Positions 1 to 11,303 are shown, numbered from the stretch's first letter. The stretch is DNA of 64,000 bases from Meghimatium bilineatum (GCA_034231615.1 CM067298.1:34788127-34852126), one strand, 5' to 3'. Made by a program: numbers and translations. The notes: generated from the sequence alone by a model not told the origin.

Positions 1-99
1 GATCTAACACACAATAAATAAAAGTCAACAGTTGGTTTTTTTTGCTTGTATTCTTCTGATCACCTCCTGTTCTAGTCCTCAAAGGGTAGGCTTATATGT

Positions 100-205
100 G
101 TGTTATTCGACCATCACAAGTGACGATGACCATTTGAAATTCTGTTAGAGATATGTCCATGCCTATGAGTTCGCAGATAGCTAATAAGCTCTATTTACGC
201 CACAA
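100..205 (-). mobile_element. LINE-C 3' end fragment
   Basis: This short stretch matches by eye the 3' untranslated end of the LINE-C copy at 48311-48430: the same phrases around 'ccatcacaagtga', 'gatgac' and 'atgagttcg' occur in the same order. No coding part remains. It is followed directly by the TA array. Confidence 0.6.
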
Positions 206-219
206 AGTAAGTCTATAGG

Positions 220-353
<134 letters not shown>

Positions 354-524
354 CACTGCACATTAGAAAACGTTTGTGCTTACTTGGAATATGTATATTA
401 AGAATATGCTTTGCTTTTTAGATTTGTGTGTGCAGGATAGTAATGCATCATTTAGTAAAAGTGTATAGCAGGATCTCCAAGGCATAGAAATAGCATTTTG
501 CCTTCAGACTAAGCTGAAGGTTTA

Positions 525-628
525 CAGCTACTCCCACTGCTGTTGTATTCTGGTGAAACATGGACTTTACATAGACATCACATGAGGAAGCTCAATCACT
601 TTCAGACAATTTGTTTGAGAAATTTTTA
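525..628 (+). mobile_element. LINE-C reverse-transcriptase C-terminal fragment
   Basis: The plus strand reads YSGETWTLHRHHMRKLNHF, which corresponds to the ACETWTVYARHARKLNHF segment of the larger LINE-C copy at 15687-16591. It stops where the tail of LINE-A begins, so LINE-A probably inserted here. Confidence 0.7.
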
Positions 629-1800
629 TGTTATGCTATGTTATGTTATGTTCCTCCAGGGCCATAGGCGGCGCATAGGGCAGAAACCATAGCTTTCCCT
701 ATTAATGGTTCTTCGTAGAGTTTCTCTAGGTCTCCCTCTTCTTCTTACTCCAGGTGGCACCCAATATAGTGACTACTGGGGAATTCTTAGGCTGTTCATT
801 CTGAGAACATGGCCGATGTAAGTCCAACGCCTTAGTCTAATGAAGGAAGATATATAGGTTTGTTTGCTTTCCTCTCTTATAGTAGTGTTAGATTTAAAGT
901 CACTCCATTTAACATTCAGAATGGTACGTAGGCATTTGTTTTCAAAGGAGTCAAGTCTCTTATCTGTGGCTTTCCAACTTTCGCATCCATATGATAGAAT
1001 AGGGATGATGGAGTTAAACAGCCTGAGTTTTGTGGTGTTTCTTAGTGTGTTTGACATCCAGATGTTACGTAGTTTATTGAAATCACCCGCTGCAAGGGCA
1101 ATACGGTGTAAAATTTCTTTTGCTAAGTCTCCATCCAATGCTAGATTGGTGCCTAAATATGTAAAATTGTTGACTTTTAATAATGGAACATTCTGAATTT
1201 CTATGTTGTCGTTGGATCTCGTAAAATCTAGTATATGAGTTTTTGATATGTTGATTTTCAACCCTATCTGATTTGAGTAGTGTTGAAGATTGTCAAGCTT
1301 AGATTGAGAATCTGTGTGGTTTGCGCTCAAAAGGGCCAGGTCATCTGCGTAGTCAAGATCTTCGAGAACGGTATTATTAATCGATTTTATTCCTGTCAGC
1401 TCATTTTCAGTGCTCTTTCTCATGACCCAATCAATAGCGATGCAGAAAAGTAATGGGGACATGATACATCCCTGTTTAACGCCCGTAACAACGTGGAACC
1501 ATTCTGACATCTCAGTGTTTGTTCGAACACAGCAATGTGAGTTGGTGTAAAATGCCTTTATAACATTGATTATTTTAGTAGGAAAACCGTATTGTTGTAG
1601 AATATTCCATAATGTAGGCCGATGAAGACTATCAAATGCTTTTTCAAAGTCAACAAAGTTGATTATGAGCGGGGATTAAAATTCAAGTGATTCTTCAATG
1701 ATGATGCGAAGAGAAAATATGTTGTCTGTGCAGGAACTAGCTGATCTAAAGCGTGCTTGTTCTTCTCTGAGCTTGTTCTTCTCTGTTCTTTTGAGAAATT
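629..1800 (-). mobile_element. LINE-A, 5'-truncated copy with RT domain
   Basis: Non-LTR retrotransposon reverse transcriptase on the minus strand. Reading down from 1800: REEQARFRSASSCTDNIFSL (RT motif 2a region), one TAA stop near 1677, NFVDFEKAFDSLHRPTLW (motif A with the first catalytic Asp), VTGVKQGCIMSPLLF (motif B'), LDYADDLALLSA (motif C, catalytic YADD) at about 1340-1370, then NFTYLGTNLALDGD and SYGCESWKATDKRL of the thumb region. The uninterrupted frame is 773-1510. A GRPRETLRRTINRE-like terminus and an (ATGTT)n tail at 629-655 mark the 3' end. The endonuclease domain is absent. The internal stop argues it is dead. Confidence 0.9.
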
Positions 1801-2047
1801 AGTAAACATTAAATGACATGATAAGGTTCTGGATGCCACAGACTGAAAGAACTGATATCCTTTTTGGTTTATGTTCTGATGTACTAGGGGGAAGGGGTAG
1901 TTATGTACACCCCCCCTTCCCCGCTATCTACAGGCTTTTTGTGTTGTGATCATCACAAATTTGATCTCAATTTTTCTTGGTCTTTTTTAAATAAACTACA
2001 CTAGCTGTAACTCCAGTAACTCAATACAACACTGTCTGTAGACTTAC

Positions 2048-2160
2048 ATCTGTCTCCCTGGGTTGATGGAATGTTTATCAATACTTTTATCAAAATCTGT
2101 CTTGATAAAATCCAAGCAGCCATCATTGCCAAATGCCCCCCATTCTGTGTTGATCAGCAC
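2048..2160 (-). CDS. Hexokinase exon (NTEWGAFG motif)
   Basis: Exon of an animal hexokinase (ATP + hexose to hexose 6-phosphate, first step of glycolysis; cytosolic or mitochondria-bound). It reads [19 protein letters not shown] and continues to SINPGRQ. The family motif INTEWGAFG carries the glucose-binding Glu. The acceptor is AG at 2162-2161 after CTAAATTT; the donor GTAAGTC starts at 2047. It begins in phase 0, matching the CAG/GT donor of the exon at 5936, and ends in phase 2. This is the most 3' hexokinase exon seen; the rest of the gene must lie left of the window. Confidence 0.95.
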
Positions 2161-2454
2161 CTAAATTTAGCATAAAATTGAATACAAGACATAAATGGAC
2201 ACAAATATATACCTTGATTTTATTAAATAACTAATAATTTGAACATGTGTCCTAAATCTTGCAACAAAGCAGAATATTTACTTGCTATTTTCCTTTTTTG
2301 AATAAATAGATTTATAAATTTCGTTGGGTTAGGTTACATGGTGTTAAGATGATCTATTGAACTTCACTAAGGTCACTACATGGAAGTAGAATGAAATTCT
2401 CTGCTTTGTGGGAGGATTGAGGACAAGAAAGCATCTGAATTTGTTTCATTATCA
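2161..2454. other. Hexokinase intron, no other feature seen
   Basis: AT-rich intronic sequence upstream of the exon at 2048-2160. I see no repeat match and no convincing coding potential here. Confidence 0.6.
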
Positions 2455-2815
2455 TCATTAAGTGCCATCTTCGCAATGAAAATTGGTTGCAACAGACATC
2501 CAAAATTCCCTGTCTCTTATCTTGGTTGTGCACTCTGCTAGACTGCAACCTGTCCATCACGCGATGTTTCTCTCCTACTTGTATCTCTGCTTCCCTCTTG
2601 ATCGCCTCCCCTCAACTTTACTCTCAAGGAAAGTCTTCAACAAGGTGTCATGTCTTTTAATATGTCCAAAATACTTTATTTATTTAATATTTATTTCCCT
2701 TAATAATTATTTCTTCATACAAAGTGTTATTAGAACCTCTTTGTTTGTTTTATTCTCTTTCTATGAAGTTCTCCCTATTCTTCTATATATCCACATCTCA
2801 TTGGTATCAATGCGA
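2455..2815 (-). mobile_element. LINE-L 3' tail fragment
   Basis: The minus strand reads KYFGHIKRHDTLLKTFLES, then a basic RGKQRYKWER segment and a WRSVATNFHCEDGT-like end, with frameshifts. The same terminal protein segment recurs at 13145, 36395, 43780, 44340 and 54775, defining the family. Only the C-terminal region after the RT domain is left. Confidence 0.75.
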
Positions 2816-3639
2816 TTTCTTTAAGAATGTTTAAAAGTAGACTAATAAAAGAGGAATAAATTGATGTTGGTTCATTTGTTTTGATACTCTGGAATTAAAG
2901 TGATGAAGCTCATTTCCTTTGTTATTGGGAGTTCATCCTGAGCTTTTTTTATACTCTAGAAGACTCCAGCTTCCTAATGGGATGCAATGCTTTGAGAAGA
3001 AACCTTCAACTCTTGAGGAGAGGGCTATGTATGAATGTTTCTAATCAATAATCAACCAATGGTTGTATAGAAAATCTGATCAAAGAATAACATAAAAAAA
3101 TTAATGTGATACAGTTAAGTATCTTATTTTATTTGATAGTTTGATCTCTAAAGTGAAAAAGAAGTAAACTAAATCCCATAGCATAGAATACAATTTATTT
3201 TGATGTGAAGCACTATCTCAGAGACAAGACATTAGCACATCTAGATGCAGTTGTTGAGTCTTATTCTTGCAACCATTTCACTTTTCTGCTAAGAGACAAG
3301 AGGCCAACGCTCAGAGAAAGCTCCTTATCAAATCAGAAAGAGACAACAGCCATACAGGAAAAGAGAACATATCATAGTATTTGGGAAAAATGGGGAGGTG
3401 AAACAGAGGACAGCAGGGGGAGATAATCCAGAATCATCTTCTGAACATATAAGCATATTTTCCAAAAACAGAAGCAATACAGAATTATCACTAGATGAGC
3501 ACACATCATGCACATTTCAAATTAATCGCACAAAGAACTTTACATTCTGCACATTAACAATGCCTGGTACATTCTTTTATTTTGTTAGAGCTAAGATTAA
3601 GCTTTAAGGTTAATATTTTTTTAAATAATTATATTCATC

Positions 3640-3745
3640 AAATTATTATAAAACCCTTAATCCTTTATGGCCGTAGAGGTACTGCACTGAATGTATCAAT
3701 TAACAGAGTCCACCAATCATTTTATCTCCAGCAATGCGGATATCC
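3640..3745 (-). mobile_element. LINE-B 3' terminal fragment
   Basis: This stretch aligns by eye with the last ~100 bp of LINE-B at 12165-12250 (shared phrases 'acagagtcc', 'gatgcggat'/'atgcggat', 'aaaccc' near the end). It is non-coding debris. Confidence 0.6.
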
Positions 3746-4149
3746 AAAATATAAAAAAACCATGACTTATCAATTCTTTGAATTATCTGTTCATGATTTT
3801 CTTTGTCATTCTCTGTTCCTTCTACCTTTAAGTTTTCTTTGCTGGATCGTTTTAAGGTATTATGATGTTAACAGCATACCTGTCAACTAGTACATATTTT
3901 ATGGTTTCATAGAATATGTCGATATTGACCTTATATATTCAAGTATTCCTTATACATAATTTAGTGCTAATATCACAGACTTCTAGATACACATGGACTT
4001 GCATAGATGTCAGAGAAAGAGGCAGCTGTTACAAAAAATAGCTTGGATTTCACATACAATACAAGATTTCGCCCACATGATGCCTGGCCTTAATGGAGAG
4101 TATAAAGAAAAGCAACACTTTTTACCATCCATATATGTCATAGAAGGTG

Positions 4150-4290
4150 ACTAAGGAGGTTTTTTGGACATGTTGGCTGTCCCATCCCATATAGAGTCAA
4201 AGTGACCCAGAATCCCTGCTGAAGTTGGATGTGCTAGGATGAAAAGCATAGTTATCACAGCTAAGTTGAAAACCGTAACACAACATATTC
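4150..4290 (+). mobile_element. SINE-B copy (partial)
   Basis: This carries the SINE-B core 'tcaaagtgaccca' followed by a GAAGTTGGATGTG-type phrase, matching the reverse complement of the copies at 5115, 21640, 26985 and 61165. The 3' GAA tail is missing. It sits just left of a duplicated ~120-bp segment (4296-4415). Confidence 0.65.
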
Positions 4291-4295
4291 TGTGC

Positions 4296-4415
4296 ATTAT
4301 GGGCAGCAGTGGTCACATTTTTAATGAAACTAATACATACATTATTTAATGAAACATCAATAAAGATGCATTTTACAGTGACTAAGACTACTGGCAGATC
4401 CAGCAATCTGCCCAC
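4296..4415. repeat. Direct repeat copy 1 (partner 5754-5847)
   Basis: The segment from 'attatgggcagcagtggtca' to 'agcaatctgccca' recurs at 5754-5847 in the same orientation, with a ~26-bp internal length difference. It may be part of a longer uncharacterised dispersed repeat. Confidence 0.8.
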
Positions 4416-4994
4416 TACACACTGAGAGTGTCCTGTTCCCTTTGGATCACCATAGGGGACATGGCCTTCTGTGCATAGTGCGCAGATCGATAAAGAACTA
4501 TCAACTTTTTAATCTGAGTTCAGCGAGTTCATGAAAGCTGAATAAAAATATGCATAGTATTAAAAAGTTGAAATCTGGTCACTACTCTCCATAATGAACC
4601 ACATATTCTGTATGACTTTTTAGGCACTATAAATATGTTTAGTAGTTTGCCATTGCTTTCTGAACGATTTAGATGCACAATTTTCTGTAGTGGGATTCAA
4701 ACCTGGTACCTTGGCCATCACAGCCTCGCTCTGTACCTTGATATTACATCTATCAACCACATGTGATAAAAATTCAAAAGTCAAACTAATAACTTTTGTT
4801 AAAGTCAACTGCGACCTAGACAGTGGAACAAAGGTCAACGATGAGCATTACACAGTCTGGATGGGGACACACAAAAATGTTAGTGTGCTGTTTAAGCAAC
4901 ATCAATTGTGATTTATGTTGCAAAGCATAGGCATGACTATTAACAATATGGCTAATGGACATCCACTGTTCAGTGTATTGGTAGAAAACTGAAA

Positions 4995-5114
4995 TTACCA
5001 CTGGTGAAGTTGGATGTGTTGGGTCATTGGTGCAAAAATACTGTGACACAATGTTTTCTGGGCTACCTGATCATTTCATTGGAAATCTAGTAGGACTATT
5101 GTCCTGCTACAAGA
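4995..5114 (+). mobile_element. SINE-A copy, truncated
   Basis: SINE-A sense strand: a 'ttgggtcattggtgcaaa' segment, then 'ggaaatctagtaggac' and 'gtcctgctacaag', the palindromic core of this family. It ends head-on against the SINE-B copy at 5115. Confidence 0.75.
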
Positions 5115-5400
5115 AAGTTCTTCTTCTGCAAACTCCAGCTAGTTAGCAGGATGTAGTCAGGACAATGGAATGTTATGTCATTGTTCACAGCTTGACTGTG
5201 ATATCTGATATTTTTGGCCTGACATATCTAACTTCAGAAGGACTTTGGATCACTTTGAGCATCTATGGGATAGGACTACCAAACCTCACCACCAAAACCT
5301 CTTTGGTAACCTTTTATGACATGCATGGCATGTGTTGCTATTCTTTGCTTTCCTTTCATGCCCTGGCAACACATAAAGGGATTAAAAATTGAAGAATAAA
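5115..5400 (-). mobile_element. SINE-B copy
   Basis: This is a long SINE-B copy. On the minus strand it ends in GCAGAAGAAGAA (GAA tail). On the plus strand the order is 'ttcttcttctgc', 'gttagcaggatgtagtc', 'gtttacagctt'-like, 'gatcactttga', 'atgggatagga', 'gacatgcatgg', 'ctattctttgct'. All these blocks recur in order at 21640, 26985 and 61165. Confidence 0.85.
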
Positions 5401-5753
5401 GAGCAGAGGCAGAAATAGGTAAAGATGAATTCTGTGTGCAGCAATCAGCCTTTGTATCTTGCAGCAATCAGCCTTCGTATCCTGCAGTGCTAAGATGATA
5501 ATAAAGAAGAATGTCATTGCTTTCTAATATGTCCAGTTGCCCAAAAGCCTAGAGTTAAATTTGAATCCATTAACTTGGGCTTCTGCGATATCTCATCCAC
5601 AGAGCAGGAATAATTATAAACTAGCTGTAGTTCTGCATAGAATCCTTATCTCAATTACTAAAAACTGATGGGTGAAAGGGCATAAGCCCACGGATCGCTG
5701 GATCAGCAACCAACCAACCAAAGACTCATATGAACATAGAAAGAAACCTATGA

Positions 5754-5847
5754 TTATGGGCAGCAGTGGTCACATTTTTAAGGAAAAATTGATAAAGATG
5801 CATTTTATAGTGACTAAGACTACTGGCAGATCCAGCAATCTGCCCAC
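5754..5847. repeat. Direct repeat copy 2 (partner 4296-4415)
   Basis: Second copy of the segment described at 4296-4415, same orientation. It is shorter because of an internal deletion after 'tcacatttttaa'. Confidence 0.8.
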
Positions 5848-5935
5848 AGATGATTTATAACCATTCTCTATCAAAATCAGAAAGAACTGTTGAGCTGACA
5901 TATATATAGCTGCCTTTAGCAGTTGAAGTACCTAC

Positions 5936-6015
5936 CTGTCTAGGATCATTCATATCTCCAGTCCAAGTCTTCACATTCTGCAATTCTTCAATGTAGCAGG
6001 CATTTGTTCCAGTTC
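5936..6015 (-). CDS. Hexokinase exon (GTGTNACYIEE)
   Basis: This exon reads GTGTNACYIEELQNVKTW and ends GDMNDPRQ. The GTG-NACY-E block is the family's glucose and phosphate-loop region; the Glu pair after NACY is invariant in animal hexokinases. The acceptor is AAAAG/GA at 6017-6016. It starts with two bases completing the Gly codon left open by the 11201 exon and ends in phase 0 at CAG/GTAGGT. Its polypyrimidine tract is weak, but reading frame and order agree exactly with the neighbouring exons. Confidence 0.94.
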
Positions 6016-6379
6016 CTTTTCATTCAAAAAATATTACATTAATCAAGAAATTATTCTCTAAATACTCAGCATAAATCACAAAAAGACAGATGAGATTGTT
6101 ATTCTCTAAGAAGAATAATACCCCAACAAGCAACACCAAAGTGAATGCCTGAACAATAAAACTAGTTCAGCAAATGAAATACCTGGAACCTTGTTAATAT
6201 CTGATGAAAAAAGAAATTAGAAATATAGTATGATAGACAAAAGAAGTTTTACACAAAGTGATTAACAGAAGTACACAAAAGAGTCCTTTAATCACTACAT
6301 AAAGCCACTTCTGTCATATGTATGGAAGAAAATTGTGAACAATAAATAAACAAAATAGATACCACAGAGATGTGGTTCT

Positions 6380-6455
6380 TCAGAAGAATGCTCTTAGAAT
6401 CTCATGGACAGTTAGAAAAACAAATGAGAAGGTACTAATGTTGATTGACACACAT
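6380..6455 (+). mobile_element. LINE-A2 fragment
   Basis: The plus strand reads NALRISWTVRKTNEKVL, equivalent to MMKMPWTAKKTNAEVLI of the LINE-A2 copy at 10090. It is a short remnant. Confidence 0.65.
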
Positions 6456-6459
6456 GCGG

Positions 6460-8374
6460 TCGTGTCTGTGGGTCCTACCAATGGCACACTAGACATACCA
6501 CCCATGCAACAGAAAACCTTACATGACATGCCGTTATATTGAGGCTTTCCTATAGAAACTTTGTAGCGTGTCATCTATACAATTATAGCCCTCGTCTGAG
6601 TAGTTGGTTCCTTCAATAGGCATTGCACTAAACTGAAAGCTGAAGTCTCTGGGTATGAAGGAAAGCTCAGAAAAACCACCCCACTGCACATAGGAAGTAA
6701 GAGCTAATTGCTTACAATTCCTGGGGTTCTCAAACAAACAAAGTTGATTTATACCAAACAAAAGTTATCTATCAACATAAAAAAAACAATCCACATGTTC
6801 CCCCACATCGAGAAAAGAATAGGTTTGAAATAAAATTCATGATAGATAGTATTGCCACCGAACTCTGATGTTTTAATTAATCATGCATTCTCTTGTTTTA
6901 TTTACTACTTTTTTAGGTATCCCATTTCTATGATGTTCTTAGGTCAGTCTGTTCTTACGTTTGACTTTGGTAGCATAATGTCAAAGGTGTTTCAGAGTTT
7001 GCTAAGATAGATAACATGGTTGGCTCTTGTTTTGATTTCACTTTCAAGTTTTTCATTTGTTGTGAACTTGCTACCAAAGTGTTTAAATTATTGTACTTGT
7101 TTTAATGTTTACTGGTAATAGTTTATCTAGATGTTGTTTACTGTTGGCATTCTAGTTTATTTCCTTGACTTCTGTGGGGGTTTTTTATGTTGACCATTAT
7201 GCTATGATTAAGCAGCCATCATGTAGTGCATTTATGCAGTTCTTTATATCTTAGTTTTAGCTATATTGAGTAGAAACTGGTCATTATAAAGAGCAGATCA
7301 ATCAATTTGTAGCGTTTACTCTCAGTAATGTCTTCCATGATGTAGATAGCCAGTCACAAAGTCGTTATTCTTTGCTCTTGTTTTGGGTCGGTGAACACAA
7401 GGGAGGGAAACCATTTTAAATGTTCAGTTCCTGTTCTTACAGAGCTTTATTTATTATATAAATTTTTATATATAGCTCGTATACAATCATATAGTTGACT
7501 TATTTTTATTCCCATATGTCTCTAGTACTTCTCAAAGCATACCTCTGTTGGCTATCAAATAATAATTTTTTTTCTATAAAAGTGATGTTCTTTTCTCATG
7601 ATATTCCATGATATTCTATTATTTTCTTCTTTGGTATGGTGGAATGCACATATCACATCAATGAAACTTCTTACTTTCTTAAACCAAAGCAGAATTGTAA
7701 GTTTTATTCTATTAGTCTTATTTTAGTTCTACAGTTCTAAATTCTTGTATACATTTTCCTAATTAACCCAGTAGTGAGATGTCCTTTTTTGATGCTTGCT
7801 TCCCTTTTTCCATACAGTAACTTTTATAGTCTGTGTCAACCAACTGGAACAGACAGATATTTCACATTGTATTTTCCTGAAGAAATATAATAGATGACTG
7901 CAGCATTGCCAAAAGTCAGGATTTTTAAATTAAATTAAATATAATAATTGAAATATATCCTGTTAAATTAAGTTATTTTAATATTTAATATTTTAACTAA
8001 ATTAAATTATATCCTAGTTAAATTAAATATAATAATCGAAATATAACAAGTATAGGTCATTGCTATTCAGCTATTATTGAAATTGTAAGTGCTACTAATA
8101 CATGAAATCATATTGCCAGTAAAATATGAATGATCAGCTGTCAAACTGTGTTAATTCAACCAAGATGGTTTTTTAATTGAGTCCATTATTAACTCTACCA
8201 TAAATTGACAAATTACATGGAATTCAAAATTGTTCATTATTGTTCAGACTAAAAATACTTGATTTCTCTATTTTGATCTCTTTCAATAATTTCTTTTTCC
8301 TAATTTATCCAATGCATAGGGACTTCATTTTTTTCTAATTTCCCATTTATATTAATTTCTCCATAATTCAAGTG
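6460..8374. other. Hexokinase intron, no recognisable feature
   Basis: About 1.9 kb of AT-rich DNA with many short T and A runs. Around 7915-8040 there are several near-copies of TTAAATTAAATAT-type strings (a degenerate AT satellite). No coding frame or repeat family was recognised. Confidence 0.6.
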
Positions 8375-8587
8375 AAGAGCTGCAAGATCACATAAACCTA
8401 CTCAACAAAATTTGCCTCAATCATAACATGAAGACCAACACAGAAAAAAACCAAAAGTAATGTCTATAAGCAGGAAAACCAATAAACATAAAGATAAATG
8501 ATCAATTACGGAAACAAGTGCAGGAATTTAATTATCTCAGGAGAATTTTTACAGATGATGGAAGAATGTAAAGAGTGCTCAAGACAA
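8375..8587 (+). mobile_element. LINE RT fragment, left of a SINE-A insertion
   Basis: The plus strand reads LQDHINLLNKICLNHNMKTN, then QVQEFNYLRRIFTDDGRM, the usual segment after the YADD box in several LINE families. Frames are broken. The fragment ends at 8587, where SINE-A begins. Confidence 0.65.
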
Positions 8588-8734
8588 GAATTCTTCTTCT
8601 GCGTACATTCTCAAACTCCTGCTGAATTTCTCTTGTAGCAGGACCATGGTCCTACTAAAATTCTAGCAGAATATAGTCCAGAGAATGGAATACGCTGTGT
8701 CGTCGTTTTATTTGCACACATCTGTCTTCAGCAG
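8588..8734 (-). mobile_element. SINE-A copy flanked by AGACAA
   Basis: This minus-strand SINE-A shows the 'ttcttcttct' start on plus, the near-perfect palindrome 'tagcaggaccatggtccta' at 8634-8653, and the 'agtccagagaatggaat' and 'cgttttatttgc' blocks. AGACAA occurs at 8582-8587 and again at 8735-8740, a possible 6-bp target duplication. Confidence 0.85.
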
Positions 8735-8889
8735 AGACAAAATTTAAAAAAAAGCCAAATATATAAATTATGAACGTACACCAATATTTAAACACAAAAC
8801 TATCTTGATGGAAACCATAATGCAAATCATAAATTAAATATTGCTCGCAACATTGTGTTATCTATGTCAGACATGAGCACTGACTAAAA

Positions 8890-9190
8890 ACAAGAGATAA
8901 AATTTACTATGTGTGAAATGAGATGTCTAAGATTCTATCAGCAAATAGGACAAGAAGAGATCATGTGAGAAAATTACAATAGCTGTTGGAACAACACCAG
9001 TGGTCAAATATATTGAAAAAAATAGACTGAAATAGTTTGGCACCCTAATGAGAATGAACCCTTATTTGTCAGCGGCAAGAGCATACAGCACTACAATGGA
9101 AACAGCAAGATACAGAGGAAGACCAAGAAGAAGGTGGAGTTACGGAGTTAGCAACATTCTGATATGGCACACTACTACTGCAGATTAAGC
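8890..9190 (+). mobile_element. LINE C-terminal fragment
   Basis: The plus strand reads FGTLMRMNPYLSAARAYS and ETARYRGRPRRRWSYGV, the typical post-RT segment of endonuclease-RT LINEs (GHLMRMNP...RGRPRKRW). It has stops and is probably part of the same old copy as 8375-8587. Confidence 0.7.
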
Positions 9191-9529
9191 AACCAAACGT
9201 GTCATAGCTCGAAAACCGATCATCATTCAATCCTGCTACGCCTTACAGCATAAGCAAAGAAAAGACAATATATAGAAAAATAGAGAAATAGATATTAATT
9301 TATATTTATCTATTTTCATTATACATGCCAAAATACTTCTGTAAATTCATACCTCTAATACATAAACTATGTCAAAGTTCAGATTTTCATCAATTAATTT
9401 ATATTTCATCTTATCACTTCTACAACAATGGATACCATTATGGTTCCTGTTTTTAGTGCATGCCACTATTGGAACAGCCATCTCTAACTCCTACTATGAC
9501 ATCAATTGTGTTCCTAAGGTTTCTTAAAT

Positions 9530-9790
9530 ACTTGTACGGGATGTTCGTTGATGTTGTAATAGTCCTTGTATCGACTGGTCCGCTCTCAGTAACTTGAGTA
9601 CATGTGGTCCGCTCTCAGTAACTTGAGTACACGGGTTGAATGTCTTGACGAGATCACATTTTATTAGGATGTGGTTGTTCATGTATGGAAAACCTGTTTA
9701 CTTGTGGTGTGAAGCGATTCGGTGCTGCTAAAACGGACCTGGTTCAATTCCCGTCAGCTGTAAGAATTATTTTAATTTTTCCTCATGCTT
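9530..9790 (+). mobile_element. SINE-C copy with internal 27-bp tandem duplication
   Basis: This begins 'aatacttgtacgggatgttc' and ends with 'acctggttcaattcccgtca', a tRNA B-box-like string, then an AAGAATT tail. The same ends occur in the precisely bounded copy at 62455-62704. A 27-bp segment (9576-9602) is repeated perfectly at 9605-9631. Confidence 0.75.
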
Positions 9791-10089
9791 CCTACTTGAA
9801 TTTACTATAAAATCATGTGGTCATGCAGACCTTGAGTCACTAGCAGAACACTCTGGATACACTTAGCAACAATACTGTCAACTTACAAGACAATAGAACA
9901 ATATTTTAAAATTGCATAGCAAATTAAAGTTTCACTAATTTCTCCCTTGCATATAGTAGCTGATAATGTCTTAGATGCAATCTCTTGGATATTTTTATCA
10001 TGAAGTCTCCCAACTGTAAACTATCTCAAAAACAAAAATTTACAATTTCTTTTAGTTTCTACAACTACCTTTGCAACAAACATTAAAAA
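9791..10089. other. No recognisable feature
   Basis: AT-rich spacer between SINE-C and LINE-A2. Nothing was recognised. Confidence 0.6.
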
Positions 10090-11140
10090 TTAATTGGTGA
10101 TGCAGATATCAGGCAACCGGTGAACAAATACTAAGAATAATTACAGCTAATAGTAATGTAATAACTATATTGTTAACTAATGTTAACTATAGAGTTAACA
10201 CTATAGGTAGATTTCAAAAGATAGAAATGGGTGTCAGGCAAGGTTGTGTAATGTCACCGGACCTTTTCTCCCTGTATACAGAATACATTATGCGAAATAT
10301 AGAAGATATGCCCGGAATAAAAGTGGGAAGATACAATATAAATAACTTGAGATATGCTGATGACACAGTACTGATCGCAGGAAGCGAACAAGAACTGCAA
10401 TCCCTATTAGATAAAGTAGTGAAGGAAAGTGAAAATAAAGGCCTCAGTTTAAACAAGAAGAAAACAGAAATAATGGTTGTATCAAAGAGACATACACCAC
10501 CAAGATGCAACATAATAATTAATAACACAAAATTGGCACAAGTTGAAAAAGTGAAATATCTTGGCACCCTGTTAACATCAGAAGGTAGATGCTCAAGTGA
10601 GATAAAGAGCCGAGCAGCACAAGCCAAATCAGCATTCCAAAACATGAGAACCATTTTTTGCAATGGAAGTCTATCAATGCAGACCCGAATTCGGGTGCTG
10701 AGATGTTATATCGAACCGATTCTTTTTTATGGATGTAAAGCATCGTCTATAAACAAGAGAATTCAAAGTGAATTGGAGGCTACAGAAATGTAGTTTCTGA
10801 GAAGAATGATGAAAATGCCATGGACAGCCAAGAAAACTAATGCAGAGGTTCTCATTGATGCTGTCGTAAATAGATCAATCATATCAAACATTAGAGGCAG
10901 ACAGTCAAGGTTTCTAGGGCATGTGCTGAGAAGAACACAGCTTGAACACTTAATAACCACTGGAAAGATCAAAGGGAGAAGAGATAGGGGTCAACAAAGA
11001 GAAAAGTTACTAGATGGGTTTGTATCGTGGCATGGTAGAAGTTCACCAACCGAGCTTATTGACAACACAAGAGACAGAGAGGCGTGGAGAAACATGATCG
11101 CCTACGCCAGTCGGCATGGCACTTGATTGATTGAATAGTA
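10090..11140 (+). mobile_element. LINE-A2, 5'-truncated RT copy
   Basis: A nearly open plus-strand frame from 10170 holds KIEMGVRQGCVMSPDLFSLY (RT motif B'), NLRYADDTVLIAGSEQEL (catalytic YADD) and KVKYLGTLLTSEGRCSSEIK. One TAG stop at 10791 separates it from the in-frame continuation RRMMKMPWTAKKTNAEV, RQSRFLGHVLRRTQL and KGRRDRGQQREKLLDG. The 3' end has a TTGATTGATTG tail near 11120-11135. Endonuclease and RT motif A are missing. Confidence 0.92.
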
Positions 11141-11200
11141 ATGTAAAAAGTCAGTTAATAAAACTCACATGATTTATTAGGTCATTGCAAACTGACTTAC

Positions 11201-11303
11201 CAAGAATGAGACCAATAGCACACTGTCTATCATTATGAGCACATGACATGAGCGACCCAACTGTGTCATTGATGACAGCCAAACACTTCACATTTGGCAT
11301 ATC
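11201..11303 (-). CDS. Hexokinase exon (catalytic Asp, NDTVG)
   Basis: This exon reads DMPNVKCLAVINDTVGSLM and continues SCAHNDRQCAIGLILG. The Asp of INDTVG is the hexokinase catalytic base. The acceptor is CTTAG/GAT at 11305-11304; the donor GTAAGTCAG starts at 11200. It begins in phase 0 and ends after the first base of the Gly codon completed by the 5936-6015 exon. Family members usually have DVVAVVNDTVGTMM here, so the Leu-Ala-Val-Ile version is divergent but keeps all functional positions. Confidence 0.95.

Noticed and set aside
10214..10743. Antisense ORFs of 149 and 74 codons under LINE-A2
   Set aside because: They are shadows of the LINE-A2 coding frame, which carries all RT motifs on the plus strand.
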